A stretch of DNA of 16,330 bases, taken from assembly GCA_019309945.1 (NCBI GenBank), contig JAFDFH010000017.1, forward strand, positions 1-16,330. The letters are read 5' to 3'. The position numbers and the translations under genes were made by a program. This document shows, piece by piece, positions 13,837-16,330 of the stretch (within the stretch, counting starts at the first letter, position 1; every line of letters starts with the position of its first letter). Origin of the DNA: Deltaproteobacteria bacterium (GTDB lineage: Bacteria > Desulfobacterota > Desulfobacteria > Desulfobacterales > JAFDFH01). Below the pieces are notes generated by a model. It made no database searches. It was not told the DNA's origin and saw only the letters and a list, made by a program, of their open reading frames with translations.

Positions 13837-15333
13837 TTATTCAATGTTATATTTTGATATGAGGCGTGAAAGATACGTCCTTTGAATACTCATTACCTTG
13901 GCGGCTTTACTTCTATTGCCGCCGGTATCCCCGAGGTTTAGCTTGATAAACTCTTTTTTAAAAGCATTTAAGGCCTCTTCCAGGGTTAATCCTAACTGAA
14001 GGCCGGAGAATTTTGCCTTCGGCGAAGATATCGGCAGATCTTCCGGTGTAATTTCGGCTCCGTCACCCATAACCACGGCCCGTTCGATGGCGTTTTTCAG
14101 CTCTCTGACATTTCCAGGCCAATCATACTGAAGCATCATTTCTATCGCTTTTTTTGAGAGGGTAAGATGCGGTACGCCTTTTTCCTGGTTAAAAGTTTCC
14201 AGGAAATATTGGGCCAGCAGGGGGATGTCCTCCTTCCTTTCCCTGAGGGAAGGCATGTGAATCTGAACAACATTCAAGCGGTAGTAAAGATCTTCTCGAA
14301 ATCGACCTTCGGTAACTTCTTCGATAATGTTTTTGTTTGTGGCTGAGATGACTCTAACATCCACATAGATCGGTGTAATTCCGCCGACCCGGTAAAATAT
14401 ACCTTCCTGTAAAACCCGCAGCAGTTTGGCTTGCATCCCGGGGCTCATCTCCCCTATTTCATCGAGAAAAATGGTACCGCCGTCCGCCTGTTCAAATTTA
14501 CCGATTTTCTGGCCTTCGGCGCCGGTGAATGCTCCTTTTTCATGGCCGAATAGTTCATCTTCCATCAAGGATTCCGGTAACGCGGCACAATTCAGAATGA
14601 TCATCGGCATATTTTCCCGAGGACCTGCCCGATGAATCAACCTTGCTAGTAATTCTTTTCCGGTTCCGCTTTCTCCGACAACAAGCGTAGTTGTTTTAGA
14701 GTTTGCCACCTTTACAGCATCGGATATGACCGCCATTATTGCTTTGCTGTCTCCGATAATTTGATACTTAAAATCAAGCTTTTCTCTGAGATCTTTGATC
14801 TCGCTTTTATCCTTCTGAATTTTTTTGGCGTTGCCGATTGCCAGTGCTGCCAGTTCAGCAAAGACTGTTAAGATTTTGATATCTTCATTCAGGAAAGGAC
14901 TCCTATCCGCCCGATCAATAATTTCAACCACCCCGATGGTTTCATTTTTCAAAATCATCGGTACACAGGCGATAGAATGTGTTTTAAAGCCGATGGATTC
15001 GCTGATTTCTTTGTACCACCGTGGTTCCTTATTGACATCCGGTATGACAAGAGGTTCTCCCTTTTCTGCCACATAACCCGCGATGCCCTGACCCAAACTC
15101 ACTGCATACTTTCTAACAGCATCTTTTTTTTCCCCGGTGGCAACTTTGAAATGCAGTTTTTTGGTTTTCTTGTCCAGCAAAAGCAAGGAACTCGCTTGGG
15201 CGTTCATCATCCGGGTGGCGGTGGCAATGATAAGCTCAAGAATCTGATCCAGATTTTGAACCGATGATACCCACGTGGATATTTCTCTCAAATGTTCTAT
15301 CGATGTATCTGAATTTACTGGTTTTTTATCCAT
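13837..15333 (-). CDS. Sigma54-dependent transcriptional activator with GAF sensor domain
   Basis: An NtrC-class enhancer-binding protein of 498 aa that would remodel sigma54-RNA polymerase in response to a ligand or redox signal. The GAF domain spans about 25-170 (SSLLLLDKKTKKL, GQGIAGYVAEKGEPLVIPDV, VPMILKNETIGVVEI), followed by a short coiled linker. The AAA+ domain spans about 190-425: Walker A GESGTGKE (220-227), sigma54-contacting loop GAFTGA (267-272), Walker B GGTIFLDEIGE (285-295), sensor I SATNK, and GRFREDLYYRLNVVQI (343-358) with the arginine finger. The Fis-type helix-turn-helix is GGNRSKAAKVMSIQRTYLSRLISKY (471-495). No response-regulator receiver domain is present, so control is by the GAF domain and not phosphorylation. 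A good ribosome site is lacking before ATG 15333. Its targets are unknown; no convincing -24/-12 promoter was found in the window. Confidence 0.95.
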   Translation of the reverse strand: MDKKPVNSDTSIEHLREISTWVSSVQNLDQILELIIATATRMMNAQASSLLLLDKKTKKLHFKVATGEKKDAVRKYAVSLGQGIAGYVAEKGEPLVIPDVNKEPRWYKEISESIGFKTHSIACVPMILKNETIGVVEIIDRADRSPFLNEDIKILTVFAELAALAIGNAKKIQKDKSEIKDLREKLDFKYQIIGDSKAIMAVISDAVKVANSKTTTLVVGESGTGKELLARLIHRAGPRENMPMIILNCAALPESLMEDELFGHEKGAFTGAEGQKIGKFEQADGGTIFLDEIGEMSPGMQAKLLRVLQEGIFYRVGGITPIYVDVRVISATNKNIIEEVTEGRFREDLYYRLNVVQIHMPSLRERKEDIPLLAQYFLETFNQEKGVPHLTLSKKAIEMMLQYDWPGNVRELKNAIERAVVMGDGAEITPEDLPISSPKAKFSGLQLGLTLEEALNAFKKEFIKLNLGDTGGNRSKAAKVMSIQRTYLSRLISKYNIE

Positions 15334-15442
15334 ATTAAGCCATAAACTGCAAGGCCAATGCTAAACCCTGCCCGAATCTTTCTATTTCACTGCGGGATCG
15401 AAAACCATACTTTTTCGATCAATTTCCCCATGGTAGGACACA

Positions 15443-15579
15443 ATCCGAAACACGAAATCCGAAACAATGACAAAAAAATAAATGTTCCAATGACAAAACG
15501 ATCGGATTACCACGCCCATGGCGTTGGTAGTTTGGGTCATTTTATCATTTGATATTCAAAATTGTTTCGGATTTCGGAT
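15443..15579. repeat. Large imperfect palindromic element in the 307-base intergenic gap
   Basis: GAAATCCGAAACAAT (15454-15468) and ATTGTTTCGGATTTC (15561-15575) are a perfect 15-bp inverted repeat. Homology between the arms continues inward with gaps (AATGACAAAAC against GTTTGGGTCATTTT) to a CCATGG centre near 15516-15521. ATCCGAAAC is also directly repeated at the left end (15443-15451 and 15458-15466). No coding potential is seen. The form suggests a MITE-like or folding intergenic repeat. It could affect the transcripts of both flanking minus-strand genes. The rest of 15334-15640 shows nothing further. Confidence 0.7.
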
Positions 15580-15640
15580 AATTTTATATAAGATTAGGCG
15601 ATATTCGGATTTTTTCTGACCATGATTTTTCATTCAGGCA

Positions 15641-16330
15641 CTAATTAAGTATGTATTTAATTGGGTTCATCGGTATCCCATTTAGACGCACTTCGTAATG
15701 AAGATGGGGCCCGGTACTGCGACCGGTACTTCCGACGCGGGCGATTGCCTGCCCCCGTTTTACCAAATCGCCACGTTTCATTAATATCTTTTTTGCGTGT
15801 CCATAGCGCGTTACGATGCCATGGCCGTGATCCACCACCACGACTTTTCCGAGAAGACCTTTTTGGCCGACGTAGGTAACGATTCCATCGGCAGTCGCAA
15901 GGATAGGAGTCCCGGAGTGCGTCGCAATGTCCAAGCCGGGATGGAATTCACGTCGGCCGGTAAATGGGGATTCACGGTATCCAAATCCAGAGGATATCCA
16001 TCCCCGGGTTGGACGGATAGAAGGGGTTGAGGCCAGAAGCGTCATTTTATTTTCAATCGCGCTCAAAAGCAATTCAAATCCTTTGCTTTGATTTTTTGTG
16101 ACCTGATCGAACAACCTCAAGTTTGACTCCATTTTACGAACCAATTCATCAGGTTCTTTCATGAGGGCTGAGTGGGTCGAAAAATCTTCCTGGATCGAGC
16201 AAAAAAAAAAAAAAAAACTGTCCTGTCGGTGGGGTAGGTCAATATCGGCGATGATCCGTATTTTTTCCTCAAATTGGTTCAAGGCGATCAGCTTTGACTT
16301 TAAGGTGTTCATCTCTTTCGCGAACTGCTG
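15641..16330 (-). CDS. M23 (LytM-type) peptidoglycan endopeptidase, 3' part; 5' end outside window
   Basis: An exported or membrane-tethered zinc peptidase acting on cross-links of the cell wall, or an activator of amidases if degenerate. Here the zinc site is complete: FHPGLDIA provides His and Asp of HxxxD, and GPHLHYEV provides the HxH motif. The frame stays open beyond ATG 16312 to the right edge (QQFAKE), so 16312 is an internal Met and the N-terminus (probably signal or membrane anchor plus coiled coil) is missing. Counting from Met 16312: coiled-coil segment about 1-95, TPSIRPTRGWISSGFGYRES (96-115) domain entry, M23 domain about 105-220. The segment DSFFFFFCSIQEDF (31-44) is encoded by a 17-T run; from memory of the family this position usually reads like DSLFGVGGSIPED. 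Thus the frame is kept but a Gly-rich motif is lost. Confidence 0.92.
   Translation of the reverse strand, partial: QQFAKEMNTLKSKLIALNQFEEKIRIIADIDLPHRQDSFFFFFCSIQEDFSTHSALMKEPDELVRKMESNLRLFDQVTKNQSKGFELLLSAIENKMTLLASTPSIRPTRGWISSGFGYRESPFTGRREFHPGLDIATHSGTPILATADGIVTYVGQKGLLGKVVVVDHGHGIVTRYGHAKKILMKRGDLVKRGQAIARVGSTGRSTGPHLHYEVRLNGIPMNPIKYILN
16201..16217 (-). repeat. 17-base homopolymer (poly-T on coding strand) inside the M23 gene
   Basis: Seventeen consecutive A's on the plus strand lie within the M23 coding sequence and encode five Phe codons plus parts of the flanking Ser and Cys codons. The frame is open on both sides as read. It is either a slippage-prone contingency tract or an assembly error. 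Confidence 0.9.

Noticed and set aside
16310..16312. ATG 16312 as the true start of the M23 gene
   Set aside because: The frame remains open to the window edge, and the sequence at this point already looks like the coiled-coil interior of the family, not a signal peptide.

Overview
The window looks like chromosomal DNA of a Gram-negative, probably anaerobic bacterium, most likely Desulfobacterota (Desulfobacterales-like). This is an inference. It rests on the ribosomal order rpsD-rpoA-rplQ, an L17 with a long charged tail, a lipoprotein-type TRAP solute-binding protein, a GAF-type sigma54 activator, an M23 peptidase of the type common in that group, and short intergenic repeats of a kind I associate with those genomes. 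No rRNA, tRNA, transposase, phage gene or CRISPR array was seen.

Layout. Positions 1-2244 hold the 3' end of the alpha/S4 ribosomal operon (rpsD partial, rpoA, rplQ), closed by a strong bidirectional terminator at 2277-2315. Next comes a solitary AT-rich lipoprotein gene (2413-3561) with a transglutaminase-like C-terminus in which Ser replaces the catalytic Cys. Positions 3562-3974 hold a candidate promoter and the first copy of a dispersed element of about 150 bp with inverted termini. Positions 3975-7226 are a complete tripartite TRAP transporter (dctP, dctQ, dctM), with a terminator between the binding-protein gene and the permease genes. Positions 7393-9957 carry an MthK-like potassium channel with its own promoter, a double-ACT-domain protein, and a ketopantoate-reductase-family oxidoreductase.

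Positions 9990-13110 (minus strand) form a two-gene unit. The first gene encodes an intact exported HtrA/Deg-type serine protease. The second encodes a membrane-anchored homologue with the same architecture whose three catalytic residues are all replaced. This pairing of an active protease with a pseudoprotease is the most interesting system in the window.

Positions 13111-13706 are intergenic and contain the second copy of the dispersed element. It lies just upstream of a 32-codon gene for ribosomal protein bTHX (13707-13805). A GAF/AAA+/Fis sigma54-dependent activator follows on the minus strand (13837-15333), then an intergenic imperfect palindrome (15443-15579), and finally the 3' part of an M23 (LytM-type) peptidoglycan hydrolase gene that runs off the right edge and contains a 17-base homopolymer in its coding sequence.

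The genes fall into separate functions rather than one pathway: translation and transcription core, organic-acid uptake, K+ flux, envelope proteolysis and cell-wall remodelling. The two convergent junctions (9957/9990 and 13805/13837) are tight and show no clear terminator.
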